From CAYSFW01 sp050329935 (lineage in GTDB: Bacteria; Pseudomonadota; Gammaproteobacteria; UWMA-0217), in contig JBHJOI010000027.1 in NCBI GenBank assembly GCA_050329935.1, positions 28,204-92,203 on the forward strand: a stretch of 64,000 nucleotides of DNA, written 5' to 3'. Position numbers and translations under genes: made by a program. Numbering within the stretch: position 1 is the stretch's first letter; every line of letters begins with the position of its first letter. This document shows, piece after piece, positions 35,108-42,624 of the stretch. The notes below the pieces were generated by a model. That model was not told the origin of the DNA, ran no database searches, and worked only from the letters and a program-made list of their open reading frames with translations.

Positions 35108-37201
35108 ATGAAATCAGCGCTTACCATCCCCCCCGCCCTATCCGCCTTGATGGTCGTCGGTGCCTTATTTGCGCTGGTGTTGGCCATGCCGGTGCGCGCG
35201 GCCGCCGAAGGCGTGATCGAGCATGACCTCTTGGTCCGCCTGGACCCTGTCAAGCGCGAGATCGAGGTTCGCGATCGGATCACATTGCCGGAGCATCCAA
35301 CGGTGCCCGCCGTCTACGAGTTTGGATTGCATCGGGATTTGCGCGTCGTGCCCGACGGCGGCGTACCGGCACTCAAGGTGCTTTCGGTACATGAGGAGAC
35401 GCGCTTTTATCAGATTCCGCTTGCGCCCGGGCAACGCGAGGTCATCGTCAACTACGCCGGGCAACCGCCCTCGCGACCGCTGTGCGACTGGCTCACCGAG
35501 CGATGCGCGTTGTTTGACCGACAGGGGGTTTATCTCGACGGCGGTAGCGTCTGGTATCCGCGTCTGACCGATGAGCTGGTCACGTTCAAGATGCGCGTGG
35601 AGCTACCGGAGGGCTGGCATGCGATCAGTCAAGGCGAGCACAGCCGATCTACCGGCGCCGACGGCAAACCGCTCGACAGTTGGCGGATCGATCGCCCGCA
35701 GGAGGACATCTATCTGGTCGCGGGTCCGTTCCATGTCTATGAAAAGCCCGGACGGCAGGTGCGGGCCAAAGTTTATTTGCGAGAGCCGGATGAAGCGCTG
35801 GCACAGCGTTATCTCGATGTGACCGAAACCTACATTGACCGATTCGCGCGACTGTTCGGCGCCTATCCCTACGCCCAGTTCGCGGCAGTCGAGAGTTTCT
35901 GGGAAACGGGCTGGGGGATGCCGTCATTTACGCTGTTGGGATCACGGGTGATGCGCTTGCCGTTTATTTTGCACAGCGCCTTCCCGCACGAGATTCTGCA
36001 CAATTGGTGGGGTAATTCGGTCTATCTCGATACCTCGCTCGGCAACTGGGCCGAGGGCTTGACCGCCTATCTCGCTGATCATGCGATCCAGGAGGACCAA
36101 GGGCAGGGCGCCGCTTTTCGGCGCGCCGCGCTGCAGAAATATGCCGACTACGTCCGCCGTGACCAGGAGACTTCGATTCGCCAGTTTCGCAGTCGACGCA
36201 GTGATGCGAGTCAGGCGATTGGGTATCAAAAATCGCTGATGATGTGGCACATGTTGCGGCGCGAGCTCGGCGATGATGCGTTTTTTGCGGCGCTGCAAAG
36301 TTTTCATGCCCGGCATCTATTTCGCGTCGCTTCATTCGTCGATTTGCAGCGCGCCTTCGAAGGCGCGCAATCCGGGCGCCTCAATGCGTTTTTTGCGCAG
36401 TGGTTGGAGCGCGCCGGTGCGCCGCAGCTCGTGCTCGGCGCGGCCGAGGTGCACCCACGGGGCGATCAGGCGTGGCTTGTGCGGATGACCTTGCGCCAAA
36501 CCCAGCCCGGTTCGGCGTACATGCTCGCGGTGCCTTACCGCGTGTTGGGTCGCGATGGCGAAGTGGTCGGCGCCGGCGATCTCGCGCTCGATCAGCCCGA
36601 ACAAACCATCGATGTGGTCGCGACCGGGATGCCAGCGACACTGGTGATCGATCCCGATTTCGACGTTTTTCGTCGCCTTGATCCGCGCGAGTTACCGCCG
36701 TCGCTCGGGCAGTTGTTCGGCGCCGAGCGTGCGACTGTGGTTGTGCCGGCGCGCGCGGAACCGACACTGCGGGCGGCCTACCAAGCGCTGGCCGAGCTCT
36801 GGCGCACGCGCTATCCGACACTCAACATCGTTGACGACACTGGCGCGGAGCCACCACCGGGTATGGTTTGGGTGCTCGGGTGGGAGAACCGGTACGCCGA
36901 TACCGCCGCGACGGCCCTGACGGCGGCCGGGTTGGCGCGCTTGGGCGACGATCTGCGGCTGGGCGATCGCGTATTCGCGCGTCAAGGTCACACCTTGGTC
37001 GCAAGCGCTTCGCGCGATGCCGGCAGCCGCTGGGGGCTGCTGGCGTCGACCTCCGCCGACGCGGTCGCGGCGTTGGCGTCACGCGTGACGCACTACGGCA
37101 AATACGGCTATCTGGTTTTTTCCGACGCCGATGGCGCCAATTTATTGAAGGGCGAATGGACGCCGTCCGAGTCGCCGCTCACGAAGGCGTTCGCGCACTG
37201 A
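35108..37201 (+). CDS. M1-family (gluzincin) metallopeptidase, exported
   Basis: 697 residues. A signal peptide (about 1-34, cleavage near VRAAA/EG) is followed by an aminopeptidase N-like beta domain and a catalytic domain with HEILHNWWGN (zinc ligands His294, His298, catalytic Glu295; third ligand Glu316 in NWAEG). The usual exopeptidase motif GAMEN is replaced by WGMPSFTLLG, so aminopeptidase specificity may differ. The C-terminal about 170 residues are an additional domain without recognised motifs. ATG at 35108 with GGAAG upstream. Divergent from the ChaN-like gene. Confidence 0.85.
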   Translation: MKSALTIPPALSALMVVGALFALVLAMPVRAAAEGVIEHDLLVRLDPVKREIEVRDRITLPEHPTVPAVYEFGLHRDLRVVPDGGVPALKVLSVHEETRFYQIPLAPGQREVIVNYAGQPPSRPLCDWLTERCALFDRQGVYLDGGSVWYPRLTDELVTFKMRVELPEGWHAISQGEHSRSTGADGKPLDSWRIDRPQEDIYLVAGPFHVYEKPGRQVRAKVYLREPDEALAQRYLDVTETYIDRFARLFGAYPYAQFAAVESFWETGWGMPSFTLLGSRVMRLPFILHSAFPHEILHNWWGNSVYLDTSLGNWAEGLTAYLADHAIQEDQGQGAAFRRAALQKYADYVRRDQETSIRQFRSRRSDASQAIGYQKSLMMWHMLRRELGDDAFFAALQSFHARHLFRVASFVDLQRAFEGAQSGRLNAFFAQWLERAGAPQLVLGAAEVHPRGDQAWLVRMTLRQTQPGSAYMLAVPYRVLGRDGEVVGAGDLALDQPEQTIDVVATGMPATLVIDPDFDVFRRLDPRELPPSLGQLFGAERATVVVPARAEPTLRAAYQALAELWRTRYPTLNIVDDTGAEPPPGMVWVLGWENRYADTAATALTAAGLARLGDDLRLGDRVFARQGHTLVASASRDAGSRWGLLASTSADAVAALASRVTHYGKYGYLVFSDADGANLLKGEWTPSESPLTKAFAH

Positions 37202-37220
37202 GCGCGAACCTCGTCGAGCG

Positions 37221-37883
37221 CTAGCGCGATTCGCGAAAGCTGGCAATCGGCCAGCCGCGCGCCACGGCGATGGCGCGCAGTTGCGGGTCGGGGTCGATCG
37301 CGACCGGATAGCTGACCCGTTCGAGCAGCGGCACATCATTGTGTGAATCGCTGTAGAACCAGCTTTCTTCGAGCGTGCCGCCATTTTGCGCCAGCCAGGC
37401 TTCGAGGCGCGTGACCTTGCCGGACTGGAAGCAGGGCGTGCCGGCGATCCGGCCGGTGTAGCGGCCGTCGATCTGTTCCGGTTCGGTGGCGATCAGTTCG
37501 CTCACGCCGAACGCATCCGCGATTGGGCGGGTCACGAAGCTATTGGTCGCGGTGATGATCATCACCGCGTCGCCACGGCGACGGTGCCAGTCGATGCGTT
37601 GTCGCCCCGTTTCGAGCATCATCGGCATGACCCGGCGCTGCATGAAATCCTCGCGCCAACGCATCAAGTCTTCCCGTGGGTTATCGATCAGCGGCTGGTA
37701 GGCGAAGCGCGCGAACGCATGGATGTCCAGCAAGCCAGCCTGGTATTGTTCGTAGAACCGGCGATTGGATGCTTCGTAGTGTTCGCGGTCGACCACGCCC
37801 AGCTCTATCAGGTGTTGACCCCAGGCATAGTCACTGTCGCCGTCAAGCAAGGTGTTGTCGAGATCGAATAACGCGAGCGTCAT
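37221..37883 (-). CDS. HAD-superfamily IB phosphatase (SerB-like)
   Basis: 220 residues. Motif I DLDNTLL carries the nucleophile Asp7 and Asp9, motif II is IITATNSF, and motif IV is FYSDSHNDVPLL. The cap has the helical SerB-like pattern. The substrate is unknown; phosphoserine or histidinol phosphate are typical of relatives. The same HAD-rppH-ptsP neighbourhood is seen in Pseudomonas. Start at ATG 37883, directly before the first strand; divergent from rppH. Confidence 0.85.
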   Translation of the reverse strand: MTLALFDLDNTLLDGDSDYAWGQHLIELGVVDREHYEASNRRFYEQYQAGLLDIHAFARFAYQPLIDNPREDLMRWREDFMQRRVMPMMLETGRQRIDWHRRRGDAVMIITATNSFVTRPIADAFGVSELIATEPEQIDGRYTGRIAGTPCFQSGKVTRLEAWLAQNGGTLEESWFYSDSHNDVPLLERVSYPVAIDPDPQLRAIAVARGWPIASFRESR

Positions 37884-38052
37884 CTTGGTCAAATCGTTGG
37901 AATTGTTGCGTGCCGCCGGGTGTCGGCGTTGCCTAGGGCGTGCGCGCGCGGTCAAAGGGTCGGAAGTATAGGCGGATTGCGATCCATTTGCCCGTTTTAG
38001 TGCCATGTGAAAGAATACCTATACATATGCTCAGGAATCGCGAGTCACCTAA

Positions 38053-38571
38053 GTGATTGATCTTGATGGTTACAGGCCAAACGTCGGGATTATCCTGTCC
38101 AACAGGAGCGGGCAGCTTTTCTGGGCCAAGAGGATTGGACAGAACGCGTGGCAGTTTCCCCAGGGCGGAATCCGCCGTTATGAAACGGTGGTCGAGGCGA
38201 TGTATCGCGAGTTACGCGAGGAGGTCGGGTTGCTACCGGAGCATGTCGAGATTATTGGTTCGACGCGGCGTTGGCTGCGTTACCGATTGCCGAGGCACCT
38301 CGTGCGACGCGACTCGACACCGGTTTGTATCGGGCAGAAGCAGCGCTGGTTCTTGCTGCGAATGGTCTGCCCAGACGATCGGGTCTGCTTTGACGTGACC
38401 GAGTCGCCGGAGTTTGATGGGTGGCGGTGGGTGGACTATTGGCGGCCGGTCGACGAGGTCGTTTTTTTCAAGCGCGAGGTCTATCGTCGGGCGCTGCAAG
38501 AGTTCGCGCCCAAGTTGTTCATGAGCGAGGTGTCGGTCTTGTCGCCGACGCCGCTGCCGCTTCAGCGTTAG
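38053..38571 (+). CDS. rppH: RNA pyrophosphohydrolase RppH
   Basis: Nudix enzyme that converts RNA 5' triphosphates to monophosphates, starting 5'-end-dependent decay. 172 residues. N-terminal YRPNVGIIL and the Nudix box from about Gly38 to Leu60 (RELREEVGL) match the family. The GTG at 38053 is the start that gives the family's MIDLDGYRPNVG N-terminus. ptsP begins 13 bases downstream, an old and conserved pairing. Confidence 0.95.
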   Translation: MIDLDGYRPNVGIILSNRSGQLFWAKRIGQNAWQFPQGGIRRYETVVEAMYRELREEVGLLPEHVEIIGSTRRWLRYRLPRHLVRRDSTPVCIGQKQRWFLLRMVCPDDRVCFDVTESPEFDGWRWVDYWRPVDEVVFFKREVYRRALQEFAPKLFMSEVSVLSPTPLPLQR

Positions 38572-38584
38572 GGTCCGGTCGCCC

Positions 38585-40852
38585 ATGCTAGGAGTCCTGC
38601 GCCGGATCGTACATGAAGTCAACAACGCCGATAACCTGAAATCGGCATTGCAGTTGATCGTAAGCGGAGTCAAGGAGTCAATGCAGGTAGACGTCTGCAC
38701 GATCTACCTGTGCCTACCGGAACAGGCACAGCTCACGCTGATGGCGACCGACGGCCTGCGCAGGGACGCCGAAGGGGTCGTCAAACTCGGTTTGCACGAG
38801 GGTCTGGTGGGGCTCGTCGCGGACCGCGCCGAGCCGATCAATCTCAGCAACGCTCCGGCCCATCCGAACTACAAATATTTTGCCGAGACCGGCGAGGAGC
38901 GGTTTCACGCCTTTCTCGGAGTACCGATTCTTCATCACCGCCGGATGCTGGGCGTGCTGGTCATTCAGCAGGCGGAGGAGCGTCGCTTCGAAGAGGATCA
39001 CGTCGCGTTTCTGATGACGCTGGCGGCGCAACTCGCCAGCGCGATCAACAACGCCGAGATCACGGGTGAACTTGCGGCGCGCGAAAACGATCTGACCCGA
39101 CACGATATCCCGGTCGATGGCATCTCCGGCGCGCCGGGTGTCGCGGTCGGGACCGCCGTGGTGGTGTTTCCCGATGCGAACCTCGATGCGGTGCCCGATC
39201 GCGCGCCCGAGAACCCCGCCGAGGAAATCACACTATTCGAACAGGCGGTGAGCGAAGTGCAGCAGGAGCTGCTTGAGATGCGCGAGCGGATGACGGGCGT
39301 GCTACCGGCCGAGGATCGGGTGTTGTTCGACGCCTATATGATGATGCTGAGCGGCGAGTCGCTCGTCGATGGCACCATCGCGCGAATTCGAGGTGGCAAC
39401 TGGGCCCCCGGCGCGTTGCGTGCCACCATCAGGGAGTATGTGCGCGGCTTTGAGAGCATGGAGGACGGCTATCTACGTGAGCGAGGCGCCGACATTCGCG
39501 ACCTGGGGCAGCGCATTCTGGCTCGGCTGCTGCGCGCGCAGCCGCGCCGCACCGAGTTTCCGACCGATACGGTGCTGGTCGGCAAGGATATATCCGCGAC
39601 TCAACTCGCCGGGGTTCCAACCGAGCGCCTCGTTGGCCTGGTCAGTACTTCGGGTTCCGCGTCGTCGCACGTCGCGATCCTGGCCCGCGCGCTCGGCATT
39701 CCCACGGTCATGGGCGCCTCCGATCTGCCCGTGTCGCGAGTCGATCGAAAATCGATCATCGTCGATGGCCATCAGGGGCGAATCTATCTGCAGCCCAGTC
39801 CGAACGTGCGCGCCGAGTTCGTGCGTCTGGCCCGTGAGGAAAAGGAGCTGGCGGCCGATCTACTGGACGAGGCGTTGGCGCCGGCGATCACGCCGGACGG
39901 CTTCGAGATGCCGATCATGGTTAACAGTGGCTTGCTCGCGGAACTCATGCCCAGTCACCAGGCGATGGCCGACGGCGTTGGCCTGTATCGCACCGAGGTG
40001 CCGTTCATGGTGCGCGATCGCTTTCCCGGGGAAGAAGAGCAGGCCCAGATTTATGCCCGGGTGATGCAGGCATTTCCCAATTGCCCGGTCGTATTGCGCA
40101 CGCTTGATGTCGGTGGCGACAAGGATCTGAGTTACTTTCCCATTGAAGAGGACAATCCGTTCCTGGGCTACCGCGGGATTCGAATCTCGCTGGACCACCC
40201 GGAAATCTTCATGACGCAGCTGCGCGCGATGCTGATCGCCAGTCGAGCAACGCGCAATCTGCACGTTTTGTTTCCGATGATCAGTTCGCTGCACGAACTT
40301 GACGAGGCTCTGGAGTTGCTGGAGCGTGCGCGCGAAGAGCTTGAGGACGAGGGGATCGTGGTGCCCTTTCCCCGGACCGGCGTGATGATCGAGGTGCCCT
40401 CTGCCGTTTACCTCGCGGAACAAATGGCGCGCCGCGTGGATTTCCTGAGCGTCGGTACCAATGACTTGATTCAATACCTGCTCGCGGTCGACCGTAACAA
40501 CGCGCGCGTGGCCGATCTGTATGACGATACCCATCCCGCGGTGCTCCTGGCCTTGAAGGCGATTGTAGAAGCGGGTCATCGTGCTGGCCGCAAGGTGTCC
40601 ATTTGCGGCGAGATGGCGAGCGAACCCTCGTCGGTGCTGTTACTGCTGGGGGTCGGGGTCGACAGTCTGTCCGTCAGCGTGGCCAGTCTGCCACGCATCA
40701 AATGGGTGATCCGCACCTTTTCCCGCGAGCGCGCGCGTGAATTTTTCGAGCGCGCGCTCGAAAACGAGGATCCCGGCGCCGTCCGCGCGATGCTTAATCA
40801 CGCGCTTGAGGACGCTGGGTTGGGCGTTCTGGTGAGGGGTCCGAAGCGCTAG
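38585..40852 (+). CDS. ptsP: PtsP, nitrogen-PTS enzyme I (EI-Ntr)
   Basis: First protein of the nitrogen phosphotransferase relay; takes phosphate from phosphoenolpyruvate and passes it to NPr. 755 residues: a GAF sensor domain (about 1-165), a linker, the phospho-His domain with active His362 (GSASSHVAILAR) and the PEP-binding barrel (GLYRTEVPFM, LRTLDVGGDKDL, GTNDLIQYLLAVDRNN, and CGEMAS near the end). It lies just after rppH. The relay partners ptsN and ptsO are outside the window. Confidence 0.95.
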   Translation: MLGVLRRIVHEVNNADNLKSALQLIVSGVKESMQVDVCTIYLCLPEQAQLTLMATDGLRRDAEGVVKLGLHEGLVGLVADRAEPINLSNAPAHPNYKYFAETGEERFHAFLGVPILHHRRMLGVLVIQQAEERRFEEDHVAFLMTLAAQLASAINNAEITGELAARENDLTRHDIPVDGISGAPGVAVGTAVVVFPDANLDAVPDRAPENPAEEITLFEQAVSEVQQELLEMRERMTGVLPAEDRVLFDAYMMMLSGESLVDGTIARIRGGNWAPGALRATIREYVRGFESMEDGYLRERGADIRDLGQRILARLLRAQPRRTEFPTDTVLVGKDISATQLAGVPTERLVGLVSTSGSASSHVAILARALGIPTVMGASDLPVSRVDRKSIIVDGHQGRIYLQPSPNVRAEFVRLAREEKELAADLLDEALAPAITPDGFEMPIMVNSGLLAELMPSHQAMADGVGLYRTEVPFMVRDRFPGEEEQAQIYARVMQAFPNCPVVLRTLDVGGDKDLSYFPIEEDNPFLGYRGIRISLDHPEIFMTQLRAMLIASRATRNLHVLFPMISSLHELDEALELLERAREELEDEGIVVPFPRTGVMIEVPSAVYLAEQMARRVDFLSVGTNDLIQYLLAVDRNNARVADLYDDTHPAVLLALKAIVEAGHRAGRKVSICGEMASEPSSVLLLLGVGVDSLSVSVASLPRIKWVIRTFSRERAREFFERALENEDPGAVRAMLNHALEDAGLGVLVRGPKR

Positions 40853-40918
40853 CGCCATTCGGAGGCGGCGCGAATTTCCCACTGTTTTGCTCAGAATAAC
40901 AGTTTCGGGTTGCGGAAA

Positions 40919-40947
40919 TTTGGTGGGCTGGTCGCATCGTGTACAAT
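40919..40947 (+). promoter_or_regulatory. Putative apbC promoter with extended -10
   Basis: TACAAT at 40942-40947 preceded by TG, with a weak -35 TTTGGT at 40919-40924 (17-base spacer). It ends 47 bases before the apbC ATG. Confidence 0.5.
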
Positions 40948-40994
40948 CGCCGACCTATTTCACAATGCGGTCAGTAGCCGGAGGACGAACCAAA

Positions 40995-42089
40995 ATGGCG
41001 GAAATCACGCGTCAGCAGATCGAATTGGCGCTCAAGCAGGTGCAGGATCCCTACGTCGGCAAGGATCTGGTTTCGGCCAAGGAAATCAAGGATATCCAGG
41101 TCACGGGTACGGCCGTCAAGATCGTCGCCCAGCTGGGGTACCCGGCCAAGGGCTTCGTCGACGAGTTCGCCGCCGCGGTTCGGCAACAGGTCAAGGCGGA
41201 CGTGCCCGAGGTCAGCTCGGTCGAGGTGGCCGTTGACTGGCAGATCACGAGCCACGCGGTACAGAAAAACCTGAAGCCGATGGCGAACATCAAGAACATC
41301 GTCGCGGTGGCGTCCGGCAAGGGCGGCGTTGGCAAATCGACCGTCGCAGTCAATCTGGCACTGGCGTTGTCGGCCGATGGGGCGCGGGTCGGTATCCTTG
41401 ACGCCGACATCTATGGTCCGAGTCAGCCACGCATGATGGGCATCGACGCCAAGCCGGTCTCGCAGGATGGTAAGAGCCTCGAACCGATGGAAAACTACGG
41501 CGTGCAGGCGATGTCGATCGGATTTCTGATCGATGCCGACACGCCGATGATCTGGCGCGGCCCGATGGTGACCCAGGCGCTCGAACAACTACTGGGCGAT
41601 ACCCAGTGGCGTGACCTGGATTACCTCATCGTCGATATGCCGCCAGGCACTGGCGACGTGCAACTGACACTGGCGCAGCGGATTCCGGTCAGCGGCGCGG
41701 TGATCGTGACCACCCCGCAGGATATCGCGCTGCTCGACGCCCGCAAGGGACTCAAGATGTTTGAGAAGGTCGAGGTCAAGGTGCTGGGCATCGTCGAAAA
41801 CATGAGCACCCATATTTGTTCCAAGTGCGGCCACGAGGAGCATATTTTCGGCTCTGGCGGCGGCGAGCGGATGGCCAAGGACTATAACGTCGAGCTGCTT
41901 GGCGCGCTGCCGCTCGATATCCAGATCCGCGAGCAGGCCGACGGGGGTAAACCAACCGTGGTCGCTGATCCGGAAGGCCGGATTACCCGGATGTACCTCG
42001 ACATCGCGCGCAAGATGGCGGCGAGACTAGGATCGGCGGCGAAGGATTATTCCGCCAGGTTCCCGAAGATCGTGATTCAGAATACCTGA
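40995..42089 (+). CDS. apbC: ApbC/Mrp-type iron-sulfur carrier ATPase
   Basis: P-loop NTPase that binds and transfers [4Fe-4S] clusters. 364 residues: an N-terminal MIP18/DUF59 domain (about 5-80), the deviant Walker A GKGGVGKST (108-116), the Walker A' and B segments (LDADIYGPS, LIVDMPPGTGDVQL) and the cluster-bridging Cys pair (CSKCG). ATG at 40995 with GGAGG about ten bases upstream; the frame is open to 40887 but those codons overlap the promoter. Followed by a strong terminator. Confidence 0.95.
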   Translation: MAEITRQQIELALKQVQDPYVGKDLVSAKEIKDIQVTGTAVKIVAQLGYPAKGFVDEFAAAVRQQVKADVPEVSSVEVAVDWQITSHAVQKNLKPMANIKNIVAVASGKGGVGKSTVAVNLALALSADGARVGILDADIYGPSQPRMMGIDAKPVSQDGKSLEPMENYGVQAMSIGFLIDADTPMIWRGPMVTQALEQLLGDTQWRDLDYLIVDMPPGTGDVQLTLAQRIPVSGAVIVTTPQDIALLDARKGLKMFEKVEVKVLGIVENMSTHICSKCGHEEHIFGSGGGERMAKDYNVELLGALPLDIQIREQADGGKPTVVADPEGRITRMYLDIARKMAARLGSAAKDYSARFPKIVIQNT

Positions 42090-42113
42090 GCACGGTCGAT
42101 CGAACCGCCTCTG

Positions 42114-42141
42114 AAAATGCCGTCCTCGTGACGGCATTTTT
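42114..42141 (+). terminator. Rho-independent terminator after apbC
   Basis: Perfect 11-base stem AAAATGCCGTC/GACGGCATTTT (42114-42124 and 42130-42140) with a CTCGT loop and T residues at its end. The symmetrical A and T runs would allow it to work on both strands. Confidence 0.88.
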
Positions 42142-42624
42142 CATCGCGGAGTGAGTACAACGATCGCGATCGCGGCGCGTACACGCTCTGGGCTCGAATC
42201 GCGGGCGACGCGGGTACGCGCCAGACTTGCGTACTAGCGGTCGCGGGCGGATCGCGCCGGGTCACCGAACCCATCGCCCAGCGTAAGGCGAGCGCGCGCG
42301 ACCTCAGGCAAATTCGGTCGACGCGGATGATCGTCGATGGCTCGATTACGAAATCCGATGTCGCAAAGTCGAGCGATCTGATTAAATAGTCACAAAAGTT
42401 TCATCATCTGGCGAGTCCGTTCGGGACGCGCCGGAAGGTGAATGACAAGGCGTAACATGCGGCGCGTGTTACGCGACGATTTTTCCTAACCTGACGTTGG
42501 ATCTGGAGGCTGGATCGGTGCATCGCATTGGTTCGCGTATATCATCCATGGATATGTTTGTTTCGGCGGAAACTTGTGCGCTCCAAGTAGCGCGCGCGCT
42601 TATCGCCAATTCCGACCACGCACA
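42142..42624. other. Long leader region of the glucan synthase gene
   Basis: About 480 bases between the apbC terminator and the GH17-GT2 gene without a credible ORF. The first 200 bases are GC-rich and plain. An AT-rich patch with a possible extended -10 (TGATTAAAT, 42379-42387) precedes two hairpins at 42410-42432 and 42450-42474. An alternative TTG start for the gene lies at 42574. Confidence 0.45.
42410..42484 (+). promoter_or_regulatory. Tandem hairpins ending in a T-tract: possible attenuator
   Basis: Hairpin 1: GGCG-a-GTCC pairs with GGAC-g-CGCC (42410-42418 and 42424-42432), loop GTTCG. Hairpin 2: GCGTAACATGC pairs with GCGTGTTACGC (42450-42460 and 42464-42474), 11 base pairs with one G-U and a GGC loop, followed five bases later by T5 (42480-42484). 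This is about 140 bases before the glucan synthase start, so it could be a leader terminator that is relieved under some condition. Confidence 0.45.
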
